From a virus: a DNA stretch of 23,269 nt. The notes under the pieces were generated by a model, which saw nothing but the letters and a program-made list of their open reading frames with translations, was not told the origin of the DNA and did no database searches. The number at the start of each line of letters is the position of its first letter. Within the stretch, counting starts at the first letter, position 1. A program made the translations under genes and the position numbers. Below, one piece after another: positions 14,995-23,025 of the stretch. Where the stretch lies: positions 1 through 23,269 of IMG/VR virus record IMGVR_UViG_3300029798_000037; one strand, 5' to 3'.

Positions 14995-15410
14995 TTATCC
15001 GGGCATTCGAGATGGAGAAGGACTACGACATGGTGTGCGGCTGGTGGGCCAAGCGCGGCCTGCCGCCGGTCCCCAAGTTCCTTTTGGGCATTGCCCGGGG
15101 GGTGATCGTCTCGGCTGGCAAGCAGGACGTGGCGGCGGGGTGGATGTATTTCGACGAGACGCTGACCATCGGTGTCGTGGACTGGATCACGACCAATCCG
15201 ACCATGGCCCTTTCACCGACCCTGACGGACGGGATCAACCGAATCCTGGCCTTCTTCGAGTACGCGGCCAAAGAGAAGTCGGTCCACAACCTGTTTTCCT
15301 TTGTAGCGAAGGACACGGGCCTGCATAGACAGATGGTGAAAACCGGGTGGCAGGACCCGCAATCAGAGCCCCACGTTTACCTTTTCAAGTCATGGCCATT
15401 GCCGCACTAG
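14991..15410 (+). CDS. gp13-like / GNAT-like small virion protein
   Basis: The 139-aa product begins in an ATGA overlap with the gp12-like gene. It starts IIRAFEMEKDYDMVCGWWAK, then GLPPVPKFLLGIARGVIVSA, VAAGWMYFDE, and later a helix EKSVHNLFSFVAKDTGLHRQ ending in MVKTGWQDP. The strand and helix order resembles a compact GNAT acetyltransferase, and T7 gp13 (138 aa, same map position) belongs to a family described as GNAT-like. An acetyl-CoA P-loop (Q/RxxGxG/A) is not obvious, so enzymatic activity is doubtful. By position and length it is probably the counterpart of T7 gp13, which is needed for assembly of the internal virion proteins. The gp13 match is mainly by position. Confidence 0.75.
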   Translation: MIIRAFEMEKDYDMVCGWWAKRGLPPVPKFLLGIARGVIVSAGKQDVAAGWMYFDETLTIGVVDWITTNPTMALSPTLTDGINRILAFFEYAAKEKSVHNLFSFVAKDTGLHRQMVKTGWQDPQSEPHVYLFKSWPLPH

Positions 15411-15919
15411 GACTGACCGCCTTCGAGACGGCGACGATTGCAACTTCAACGGTTGCGGCGGGGGCGGCTGTTGCTGGTACGGTGGCATCGGCCAAGGCGG
15501 CGAGCCAGCAGGCATCCACGGCTACGCAGGTGGCGAACTACAACGCCAATCTGGACATCGCGCAGGCGAACCAGAACGAGCTAAATGCGAACGCCAACAT
15601 CACGGCGCAGCGGCAGAAGGACAACGAACAGCTTTCTGTGGCCCGGGCCCAGTACGCGGCCTCTGGCATCATGTCCGACACAGGTTCCCCGATGGAAGTC
15701 CTTGCGACCTCGGCCAGCCGGGACGAGCAGAATATCCAGCAGTATTACGCGGGCGAGCAGGAGTCGGCGCAGACCGAATTTGAGGCGGCACAGTACGGGG
15801 TTTACACGGGGGCGGAACAGGCGTCGGCCTACCACCTTGAAGGGGCGGGCGACATATTCTCTGGCATCGGTTCCCTCGCCAACATCGGCGGCAGCTACGC
15901 CAAGGCGATGAACACCTAA
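15392..15919 (+). CDS. Internal virion (ejection) protein, T7 gp14-like
   Basis: I start this at ATG 15392, which overlaps the end of the previous gene by 19 bases; the earlier ATG at 15347 would lengthen the overlap. The 175-aa product has a hydrophobic Ala/Gly/Val-rich N-terminus (MAIAALGLTAFETATIATST to about residue 30), which could span a membrane, then a long Ala/Gln/Asn-rich helix (QVANYNANLDIAQANQNELN and on). A family-typical SGIMSDTGSPMEVLATSASR follows, and a Gly-rich C-terminus (GDIFSGIGSLANIGGSYAKA). This matches podovirus internal virion protein B, T7 gp14 (196 aa), which is ejected first and forms the outer-membrane pore. The role here is by family and order. Confidence 0.85.
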   Translation: MAIAALGLTAFETATIATSTVAAGAAVAGTVASAKAASQQASTATQVANYNANLDIAQANQNELNANANITAQRQKDNEQLSVARAQYAASGIMSDTGSPMEVLATSASRDEQNIQQYYAGEQESAQTEFEAAQYGVYTGAEQASAYHLEGAGDIFSGIGSLANIGGSYAKAMNT

Positions 15920-15920
15920 C

Positions 15921-17462
15921 ATGGGAAACATCCCCACCATTCCCGGTACAGCCTCCATCCAAGACCAGCAGGTCGGGGTGAAGCGCAACCTTGGCGCGGA
16001 GGAACGCCCGTTCGAGGCGGCCCGCGGTGCCATCCGTCAGGGAGTTCAGGCGATCACGCAGGCCACAGGGCAGATCGAGGACTACGAGATCAGGAAGCAG
16101 CAGGCGGAGGAGGCGTACCTCTACAACAAGAACGCGATCACGCTTTTGAAGGTGACGAGCGACTATCGGGAAAAGGTGAAGTCGATGCCGGACAAGCAGA
16201 TTGTGTCGAACTGGAAGGACGTGGCCAAGACGACGAAGGAAAACATCCTTTCCGACACGGAGATGCAGGACATGACGCCTGCCGCCAAGAAGCGCATGAC
16301 CATGGCGCTAGACAAGTGGCAGGGCCAGACCACCGGGGAGTTCCAGCTCGTCTCCGACAAGCTGGGCATCCGGCGCCGTCATGACACCGCTGTTTTCGGA
16401 GCGAAGGAGTTCATCAAGACGGGCGACCCAGCTTTGCTGCCGAATGCCCTAAACGCAATCGACTTGGCGGTTAAGGCTAAGGACATGACCCCGGAGCAAG
16501 GCAAGTTCTATACCGATCAGTTCCCCGAACGGCTGGCTACCGCTCAGGCGTCGAACCTCATCATCCACGACCCGATGGCCGCGTACAAGGCCCTGGGGGA
16601 CGACTCCAAGTTCCCGGACATCAAGAACCAAAACGAGCGTGAAACCCTTCGACGTGGAGCCCTGCAGGCGTGGAACCAATCCAAGGTCCAGAACTACAAC
16701 GATATTCGGAAGCAGCGGGACGCGGGCAAGGTTTTCACCAAGGAGGAGCTGGGCGACATGGTGGACCAAGGGAAGATCAACGGTTCCTCGGTGGACACGA
16801 TCCTTTCCCAGCAGGCCGGGGAGATCAAAAAGCGGGACGTTGAGGTCAACCGCAGCAAGGTCCACGACATGATTTTGGACATCAAGGAGACGGATGGGGC
16901 GGACAAGCGGCTGGAGGAAGTGACCAAGATCCACGCCTCGAATGAGTACCTTTCGCTCCCGGAGGCGGTGAAGAAAGACTTCGACGAGGCTTTGCGCGGC
17001 AAGACGGCCAAGCAGCCGGTCAAGGCCAACCCCGTTTTCACGCAAGAGCTAGAATCCATGAAGGAGGACTTCACGAACGGAATGGCCTTCATCCAGCCAT
17101 CGGAGGACAAGAGCACGGGGGGGGTGCGCCGGATCGAGACGATGCCGGACGACAAGTTCAAGGCGGCCTACCCGGGGAAAACCCGGAAAGAGGTGGTGGA
17201 GGATGCCCGGACGAACTACGCCAAGAAACAGCAGGCTTTCATTGACTGGTCGAAAGACCCCCGGAACAAGGACAAGCTGGGGGACCACGAGGCCGTGCAG
17301 GACGAACGCAACCGGCTGGAACAGCCCGAGCATGATGCAGCCGTCAAGAAAGCCCTTGGGCTGACTACGGGCGGGACGCAGTACACGAAGGGCCAGGTTT
17401 ACCGGGACGCCAAGGGCAACAAGGCCACTTGGAATGGCACGGGTTGGGATGAGGTGAAGTAA
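15921..17462 (+). CDS. Internal virion (ejection) protein, T7 gp15-like
   Basis: The 513-aa product starts one base after the previous stop. It is Lys-, Asp- and Gln-rich and mostly helical, with few hydrophobic runs. Notable segments are EERPFEAARGAIRQGVQAIT, then ITLLKVTSDYREKVKSMPDK, KFYTDQFPERLATAQASNLI, and a helix ELGDMVDQGKINGSSVDTIL. The C-terminus has a small Gly/Trp-rich piece, YTKGQVYRDAKGNKATWNGT, which resembles short modules often appended to phage virion proteins. Order and helical make-up identify it as the counterpart of T7 gp15 (747 aa), here clearly shorter. gp15 and gp16 build the periplasmic DNA-ejection tube. The family call rests on position as much as on sequence. Confidence 0.78.
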   Translation: MGNIPTIPGTASIQDQQVGVKRNLGAEERPFEAARGAIRQGVQAITQATGQIEDYEIRKQQAEEAYLYNKNAITLLKVTSDYREKVKSMPDKQIVSNWKDVAKTTKENILSDTEMQDMTPAAKKRMTMALDKWQGQTTGEFQLVSDKLGIRRRHDTAVFGAKEFIKTGDPALLPNALNAIDLAVKAKDMTPEQGKFYTDQFPERLATAQASNLIIHDPMAAYKALGDDSKFPDIKNQNERETLRRGALQAWNQSKVQNYNDIRKQRDAGKVFTKEELGDMVDQGKINGSSVDTILSQQAGEIKKRDVEVNRSKVHDMILDIKETDGADKRLEEVTKIHASNEYLSLPEAVKKDFDEALRGKTAKQPVKANPVFTQELESMKEDFTNGMAFIQPSEDKSTGGVRRIETMPDDKFKAAYPGKTRKEVVEDARTNYAKKQQAFIDWSKDPRNKDKLGDHEAVQDERNRLEQPEHDAAVKKALGLTTGGTQYTKGQVYRDAKGNKATWNGTGWDEVK

Positions 17463-17463
17463 C

Positions 17464-20400
17464 ATGGCCTTCGACCCTACGTCCGCCACGCTGGACGCAC
17501 CGGCCAAGGCACCGGCCCAAGTTCAGCCTGCATTTGACCCGCAGACAGCGATTCCAGACAATCCTAGGGCTTCCGTGGCCCCTACCCCTACCACGGCACC
17601 ACCCGGCCCAAATTGGGCCAATTACTACGGGGGATTGGACGGGATAGACAACCGCCTTTCACCGGAGAAGGCGCAGGCGCTTAAGTTGCTGGACACGGAC
17701 CCAAATCCGAAGGAAGCGCGGGCAAGGGCGATTAACCAGGCTTACGTTTCTACCCATCTTAAAGGGATGGACCCTGCCACCATCCGGGAAAACTGGCAGG
17801 CGGTTAAGGATTCCTACGCCAAGAATGCGCTCGGGATAGACTCCAAAGACATATCAGACACAACGCTTTACGGTAAGATAGCAGACAGGTTCAAGCCCGC
17901 CACGGATGGGAAACCGGCCGGCGGCGGTAGCTTCTGGGATGCCCTTAGAGCAGTCGGCCCCGGCCAGACCGTGAATCTGGCGTTTGCCGCTACCTCCATG
18001 AAGGAGCTTCCAGAGGCCCCGCACGACCTCCCTAACATCAACATTCCGGGAATTGGCAATCCGGCGGTCATCGGCGGGGTTTACAACGCCATGCGCCCCT
18101 TCATCGCCCAGATCGGTACGCCTGCCAGTATTCCGATGATGGGCGGATCCGAGCTTCTTAGCATGGCCCGAGAGTACCCGGCGGCGAAAGCCGCCTTGAT
18201 GGTCATGAGTGGCGGTTTCGCTGCCCTGATGGGTCCGGCGGCGGTCGAATCGGCCAAGAGAACTACGGGGGTGGTTTCCGACCCGAAAGCAAGCTTGCAG
18301 GACAGGGTTCAGGCCGGCGTGGACACATTCACCAAGGTGGCGATGACGGTGATTCCCGCCCTGCATGTGGCTGAGATCGCAGTCCCTGGGGTGCTGGGGG
18401 CTATGAAGGGAAAGCCGATTACGGAGGCCTCGGAAATCATCAAGGACGCCGTAGCCAAGGCAGATGACATTTCACCGGAAAAGGAACAGACGGCGCTTCA
18501 TGCCGCCCAGCAGATTGAAGCTGTGGCGAAGGCTGGGCACCCTGATGCCCCGCCCGCTCCAGCCGGTACGCCAACCTCTCCGCTTGAACCTGCTGAAGCG
18601 GCGATCACCCCAACCACCGCACCAAAGGCAGGCGCTCCCACGGACTACGGCATTGCCGAGCGGGTTTCGGATGTTCGAGGCAAGGCTGGTCAGATCGACG
18701 CCCCTGAGGCTGGAGAAGGCATCGCTCCGGCTACTTCGGTCGAGCGCGGTAGAACGCTGCTATCCCAAGGGGCCAACCCGGAAGAAATCCTTTCCGAGTT
18801 CAACAAGACAAACCGTTTTTCATCTGACGACCTGGCTGTACTCCGGGCGCGAGGCGAGGAATTAGCCCAAGCCGCCAGCGAGACGGCGGACAAGTTCGGC
18901 CCGGAATCTCCGGAATACAAATCGGCCGCCAAGGCGGATTCCGATTGGACGAAGGCAATCAAGCCCGTTCAGACCGAATGGGCCAAGGCTGGCGCAGCGC
19001 AACAGGGTTCAACCGACATTGACACGGGTGACTTCCACTCGCTTGCCACCGCGTTCAAGCAAATCTCTGGCCGTGACTTCACACCCGAGGAAGCCGGCAA
19101 GGCCGAGGAAATTGCCGCTGGAGTAAAGGACGCATCACACGATGCGGAGACAGCCAAGGCCCAAGTCATCGAGGAACTTAAGAAAAAGGCTCCAGCCCGA
19201 AAGGTGACGGCTGGCAGCAGTGTGGCCAAATTCATCTCCGAACAGGCCGATGCCGCCCGCGCTCGCGTCAAAGCCCGCATGGCGAAGGGCGCTCTGTTCT
19301 CAGGCGTGGACCCTGTTGACCTGACGGACCATGCCATCATCGGGGCGGACTACATCGCCAAGGGTGTTACCAAGTTTGGGGACTGGTCGGCTGAGATGGT
19401 GAAGGAGTTCGGGGAGAAAATTAAGCCGTACCTGCCCGACATTTTCAAACAGGCAAACGACCGGATTGATGATTCCATCGTGTCGGACCATCTGGCCTCC
19501 CGAAAAGCGTACTTGGAGGGAAGGATCAAGAAACTGTCCGAAAAGATTGATACGGGGGACTTGAGCCCGGAGCCCACCAAAGCCAATCGCCCGGAGGTTG
19601 CCGAGCTGGAAAAACTGGCCCTCCAACGAGACAACCTACAGTCGCAGCTACAGGAGCTGCGCGACACCGCCAAGAAGGTGGAGGATTTGGAGAAGGCTGT
19701 GGCCGAGAAAGAGCGGAAGATAAAAGAGGGCGACCTTACCACCAAAGGCACCGCCGTAAATCGGCCTTCCGTTGAAGCTCTGGAAAAGCTCAAGCAGGAG
19801 CGAGATGCCCTGAACCGCGAACTGACCAAGGCTAGGACGGAGGCGAAAAAGCCATCTGAGGCGGAGCAAATCGCCAAGAAGGTGGAGGCCATCAAGAAAA
19901 CAATCGCTGAAAAGAAAGAACAGCTCCAAACCGGGGACATTGAGGCCAAGGGCCAGAAGGTAAGCCGCCCAGAAGTCGGACCGATTGAGGAAGCAAAACA
20001 GGAGCTGGACAGAGTTAACAAGGAATTAGCCGACGCCCGTAAAGCCGCTAGGGATGCAGAAAATGCCCCAGAGAAAGGCTCTGTTGCCGATGTGTGGCAG
20101 CGAGCCAAGGATTACCTAGAAGCAGGAGAGGACGACTTTGACGACCTGCGCCACAAGATCGCCGCCGACACCGGCCTCCCCGTATCCGAGGTTACAAAGA
20201 AGCTGGCTGGGCCGAAGAAGGTCCGGGTGATGACGAACGAAATGTATTCGAAGATGTCGAAACGCCGCGACCTCATCCAGCAGGCTAATTACTGGCTCAA
20301 GCAAACGGCCCAGCCGGGCTGGCAGCGGTTGCTTAGCAAAGTCCCGCGAGCGTTCTTCACCGCCAAGGTTTTCGGTCACGGTACGGTGGGCATGATTACC

Positions 20401-21618
20401 CACGCCGGGATAAATATGTTCGACCCGACCGAATGGGGCATCTACTGGCCAGAGTTCGTCAAGCAGTACAAGATGATCGGCTGGCATGACCAAGCGTCTT
20501 TTCACGAGCGGGCGATGCAGGACCTTTCCAGAGATAGGAACTACGTTACCGCTCGCAGGGCGGGACTGGCCAACAGCGTGACGAAGGCGATGGACGACTA
20601 CGAGAAAGGCGTCATGTCCGGCAACACCATCATTGGAAAACTCGGCATGGCCGGAAACCGGGGGTTCGACACGCTCAAGATTTACCGTCAGGCCCGGTTC
20701 AACCAGACGTGGGACGCCCTCACGCCCGAGATGCGGACGCCGGAAATGGCCAAACTTCTGGCGGACGACGTGAACCACTCGACCGGATTCGTTAAGGCCA
20801 ATTTTCCGAAGGCGGTGAGCAATGCCCTATTTGCTCCGAAGCTGGAAGCTTCCCGGTGGGCGTTCTTGGCGGGTGATCCCATCCGGGACGCCAAGACATT
20901 CGCAGGCTGGAAAACGGCCACGCCCGAAGAAAGGCTGACGGCTATTTCAAACGTGAAGCGCCGCGCCATCATCGCCGGGACGTACCTCACTCTTTTGGCA
21001 GCGAATCAAGGCATGTTGCAGGCCACCGATAGTAAGCAGAAGATCAACTTCAGCGACCCGCGTAAGCCCGATTTCCTAGCCTTCAAGGGGTTTGGATACG
21101 AATTGGGGGTCGTCGGCCCTACCATCAGCCTTTTCCGGTATCTCTCGAACATGCTTCATGCCTCGATTATGACGCGGGCTGGATCGGAATTGAAGGACAG
21201 TCGTGCCGAGGAAATGGGAATCCTGACGATGAAGTACCTGCGGGGGAAACTCAGCCCATTCGGAAGCGTAGTTGCCGACGTGGCCACTCAGTCCGACTAT
21301 CAAGGCCGACCCCTTCCGTTCTCAGGCGACAAGGTGCCGACCTACCTCAAGAAAGAGGGGACCGGAGCTTACACGTATTCCGAGTACATCGGGGAACACG
21401 TTGAGCCGATCCCGTTTGAGGACGCCATCCACGAGGTCTGGGGCAATCAGGGCATGAGCGCCAAACGGATCAACGACTGGATGGCAGCGTTGGCCGTGTT
21501 CGCCATCGTCGGCGGAACGGGTGCCCGCGTCAGCAAGGACACGCAGCCCGAACAGGACGCAAAGGCAGCCGATAAAACCGGCCGCAACATCAACACCACG
21601 AAGCGAAAGAAGCCATGA
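17464..21618 (+). CDS. Giant internal virion protein, T7 gp16-like
   Basis: This 1384-aa protein is the largest in the window and starts one base after the previous stop. Layout: a Pro/Ala-rich N-terminus (1-60), a helical region LSPEKAQALKLLDTDPNPKE (about 66-85), hydrophobic runs such as AALMVMSGGFAALMGPAAV (about 240-258) and VAMTVIPALHVAEIAVPGVL, a Pro/Ala linker (about 360-390), three coiled-coil repeats (about 684-862), then a more conserved C-terminal half with FGHGTVGMITHAGINMFDPT, YLTLLAANQGML and AALAVFAIVGGTGA. It is helical and has membrane-active-looking segments. T7 gp16 is 1318 aa. No lysozyme or transglycosylase Glu motif (such as ES-x-N) is found, so cell-wall cleavage would have to come from elsewhere. 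Confidence 0.85.
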   Translation: MAFDPTSATLDAPAKAPAQVQPAFDPQTAIPDNPRASVAPTPTTAPPGPNWANYYGGLDGIDNRLSPEKAQALKLLDTDPNPKEARARAINQAYVSTHLKGMDPATIRENWQAVKDSYAKNALGIDSKDISDTTLYGKIADRFKPATDGKPAGGGSFWDALRAVGPGQTVNLAFAATSMKELPEAPHDLPNINIPGIGNPAVIGGVYNAMRPFIAQIGTPASIPMMGGSELLSMAREYPAAKAALMVMSGGFAALMGPAAVESAKRTTGVVSDPKASLQDRVQAGVDTFTKVAMTVIPALHVAEIAVPGVLGAMKGKPITEASEIIKDAVAKADDISPEKEQTALHAAQQIEAVAKAGHPDAPPAPAGTPTSPLEPAEAAITPTTAPKAGAPTDYGIAERVSDVRGKAGQIDAPEAGEGIAPATSVERGRTLLSQGANPEEILSEFNKTNRFSSDDLAVLRARGEELAQAASETADKFGPESPEYKSAAKADSDWTKAIKPVQTEWAKAGAAQQGSTDIDTGDFHSLATAFKQISGRDFTPEEAGKAEEIAAGVKDASHDAETAKAQVIEELKKKAPARKVTAGSSVAKFISEQADAARARVKARMAKGALFSGVDPVDLTDHAIIGADYIAKGVTKFGDWSAEMVKEFGEKIKPYLPDIFKQANDRIDDSIVSDHLASRKAYLEGRIKKLSEKIDTGDLSPEPTKANRPEVAELEKLALQRDNLQSQLQELRDTAKKVEDLEKAVAEKERKIKEGDLTTKGTAVNRPSVEALEKLKQERDALNRELTKARTEAKKPSEAEQIAKKVEAIKKTIAEKKEQLQTGDIEAKGQKVSRPEVGPIEEAKQELDRVNKELADARKAARDAENAPEKGSVADVWQRAKDYLEAGEDDFDDLRHKIAADTGLPVSEVTKKLAGPKKVRVMTNEMYSKMSKRRDLIQQANYWLKQTAQPGWQRLLSKVPRAFFTAKVFGHGTVGMITHAGINMFDPTEWGIYWPEFVKQYKMIGWHDQASFHERAMQDLSRDRNYVTARRAGLANSVTKAMDDYEKGVMSGNTIIGKLGMAGNRGFDTLKIYRQARFNQTWDALTPEMRTPEMAKLLADDVNHSTGFVKANFPKAVSNALFAPKLEASRWAFLAGDPIRDAKTFAGWKTATPEERLTAISNVKRRAIIAGTYLTLLAANQGMLQATDSKQKINFSDPRKPDFLAFKGFGYELGVVGPTISLFRYLSNMLHASIMTRAGSELKDSRAEEMGILTMKYLRGKLSPFGSVVADVATQSDYQGRPLPFSGDKVPTYLKKEGTGAYTYSEYIGEHVEPIPFEDAIHEVWGNQGMSAKRINDWMAALAVFAIVGGTGARVSKDTQPEQDAKAADKTGRNINTTKRKKP
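19513..20050 (+). repeat. Three tandem coiled-coil repeats in the gp16-like protein
   Basis: Three units of about 55 residues start at residues 684, 742 and 807. Each has a Lys/Glu helix, a GD(L/I) turn, a short Lys/Thr/Pro loop ending (N/S)RP-x-V, and a second helix rich in Leu, Glu, Gln and Arg (TGDLSPEPTKANRPEV, EGDLTTKGTAVNRPSV and TGDIEAKGQKVSRPEV). Each unit looks like a helical hairpin. DNA identity is limited, so the duplication is old or the peptide is selected. Confidence 0.8.
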
Positions 21619-21728
21619 GTGAATGCCCCGAAGAAGTCTTTGAAGAACAGGAAGAGGACGTGAGCCGACATGGATGCCTCGTGCCTACAGGCGAAGAGGC
21701 CGAAGGCGGGGAGGCTGACGATGAGTGA
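21615..21728 (+). CDS. Very acidic 37-aa peptide gene
   Basis: This short ORF begins in an ATGA overlap with the gp16-like stop and ends inside the start region of the ATP-grasp gene (21721). It encodes 37 residues, 15 of them Glu or Asp, with two Cys (positions 4 and 21) and very few basic residues: MSECPEEVFEEQEEDVSRHG, then CLVPTGEEAEGGEADDE. The overlaps on both sides match the coupled gene borders elsewhere in the window, which argues for translation. No family is recognised. It could be a small virion or regulatory peptide, a substrate of the ATP-grasp enzyme that follows (speculative), or a non-coding linker. Confidence 0.45.
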   Translation: MSECPEEVFEEQEEDVSRHGCLVPTGEEAEGGEADDE

Positions 21729-23013
21729 GAACCTAAAGACCCGCACTGCGCTCGTTTGCTGCGGCCCCTTGTTCGTTTCTCTCGCCGAACGCATGGCGCG
21801 GGATTTTGCCAAAGTTTATCTCCACGTACCGTTCTCCGGGTCGTTCCCCACCTGGGCGCAGCGCAACGTCGGCTACGGTCTGGAAAACGTGGAGCTGGTT
21901 CAGGACGTATGGGGGCCGCACTTGGGGGATGTGGACCTTTTCGTGTTCCCGGATTTGGCCCATGCCGAGCTGCAAATCCAATTGGAGACGATGGGCAAAC
22001 GGGTGTGGGGCTGCCGCAACGCGGAGGAACTGGAGAATTACCGGGAACTCTGCAAAGAGATCATGGAGGAAAATGGGCTGCCGGTCCAGCCATGGAAGAT
22101 CGTCAAGGGTGTCACGGCCCTGCGCGAACACCTCAAGACCCACCCGGACCAGCACGTCAAGATCGACCTATACCGGGGCGTAACCGAGACGTTCTTTTCT
22201 CCCGCCTACGAGATCGTCGAGCCCAAGATCGACGCCATCGCCCACACGCTCGGACCGGGCAAGGAGATGCTGGAATTTATCGTTGAGGACGACCTCCCCG
22301 ACCGGGTGGAAGTCGGGCTGGACACCTACTGCATCGACGGTGAGTTTCCCGAAAATACCTTGTTTGGGCTGGAAATCAAAGACCTGGGATATGTGGGTCA
22401 GATGGTGAAGTGGGGGAAGATCCCCGAGCCCCTGCGCCGCTGGAACGAGACCATGGCCCCGCTCCTCCGTGAATACGGCTGCCGGGGGTCCCTGTCGAAT
22501 GAGATACGGATCGGCAAGGACAAGGTGCCTTACATGGTGGACGCGACCATGCGGGCGCCGAGCCCTCCTTCCGAACTCTGGCAAGAGTTGTTCACCAACC
22601 TGTCGGAGATCATCTGGGAGGGGGCCAACGGGGTTTTGGTGGAACCCAAGCCCGCAGGCAAATGGGGGGTGGAGGTCATCCTGAAATCCCATTGGGCCGA
22701 GGAAAACTGGCAGACAGTCAGCTACCCCGACAAGTACGCGAACCAGATCAAGCTCTACAACTGTGTCGTTATCGACGGCCAACGGTCGGTCATATCCTTC
22801 CACGAGGAAATGATAGAGATCGGGGCCGTGGTGGGGTGGGGCGACACCTTGGAGGAGGCGATGGAGCACGCCCGCGAGGCGGGGGAATCCATCGAGGGTT
22901 ACGGCATCAAGTTCTCCATGGGAGCCATCGAACAGGCGCAGAAGCAGATCGAGGAACTGGCGGCCTTGGGCGTCTCACCTTTCAGCATTGCGGACAGTCC
23001 GAAAACCTCTTAA
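21721..23013 (+). CDS. ATP-grasp ligase-like protein, PurD-like architecture
   Basis: I start this at ATG 21721, behind a GGGGAGG about seven bases upstream. ATG 21670 is in frame and would add 17 residues. The 430-aa product has a pre-ATP-grasp N-domain (LVCCGPLFVSLAERMARDFA, and VDLFVFPDLAHAELQIQLE), the join GKRVWGCRNAEELENYRELC, where PurD and similar enzymes have their domain link, and an ATP-grasp core. The core includes VKIDLYRG (147-152 region), MLEFIVEDDLPDRVEVGLDT, NEIRIGKDKVPYMVDATMRA with D274 and R278 in the metal-binding position, and SPPSELWQELF. The C-domain IGAVVGWGDTLEEAMEHARE resembles the end of glycinamide ribonucleotide synthetase. ATP-grasp enzymes join a carboxylate to an amine or thiol through an acyl phosphate. 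The substrate is unknown. Its place between ejection proteins and tail fibre is odd for a purine enzyme. Confidence 0.8.
   Translation: MSENLKTRTALVCCGPLFVSLAERMARDFAKVYLHVPFSGSFPTWAQRNVGYGLENVELVQDVWGPHLGDVDLFVFPDLAHAELQIQLETMGKRVWGCRNAEELENYRELCKEIMEENGLPVQPWKIVKGVTALREHLKTHPDQHVKIDLYRGVTETFFSPAYEIVEPKIDAIAHTLGPGKEMLEFIVEDDLPDRVEVGLDTYCIDGEFPENTLFGLEIKDLGYVGQMVKWGKIPEPLRRWNETMAPLLREYGCRGSLSNEIRIGKDKVPYMVDATMRAPSPPSELWQELFTNLSEIIWEGANGVLVEPKPAGKWGVEVILKSHWAEENWQTVSYPDKYANQIKLYNCVVIDGQRSVISFHEEMIEIGAVVGWGDTLEEAMEHAREAGESIEGYGIKFSMGAIEQAQKQIEELAALGVSPFSIADSPKTS
22991..23003 (+). repeat. Second copy of the GGACAGTCC element
   Basis: CGGACAGTCCGAA near the end of the ATP-grasp gene shares CGGACAGTCC with 9613-9622 and GACAGTCCGAA with 9601-9611 in the capsid leader. 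It lies 23 bases before the tail fibre ATG. It is inside coding sequence, so codon use could also explain it. Confidence 0.35.
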
Positions 23014-23025
23014 TCACCCGAACCC

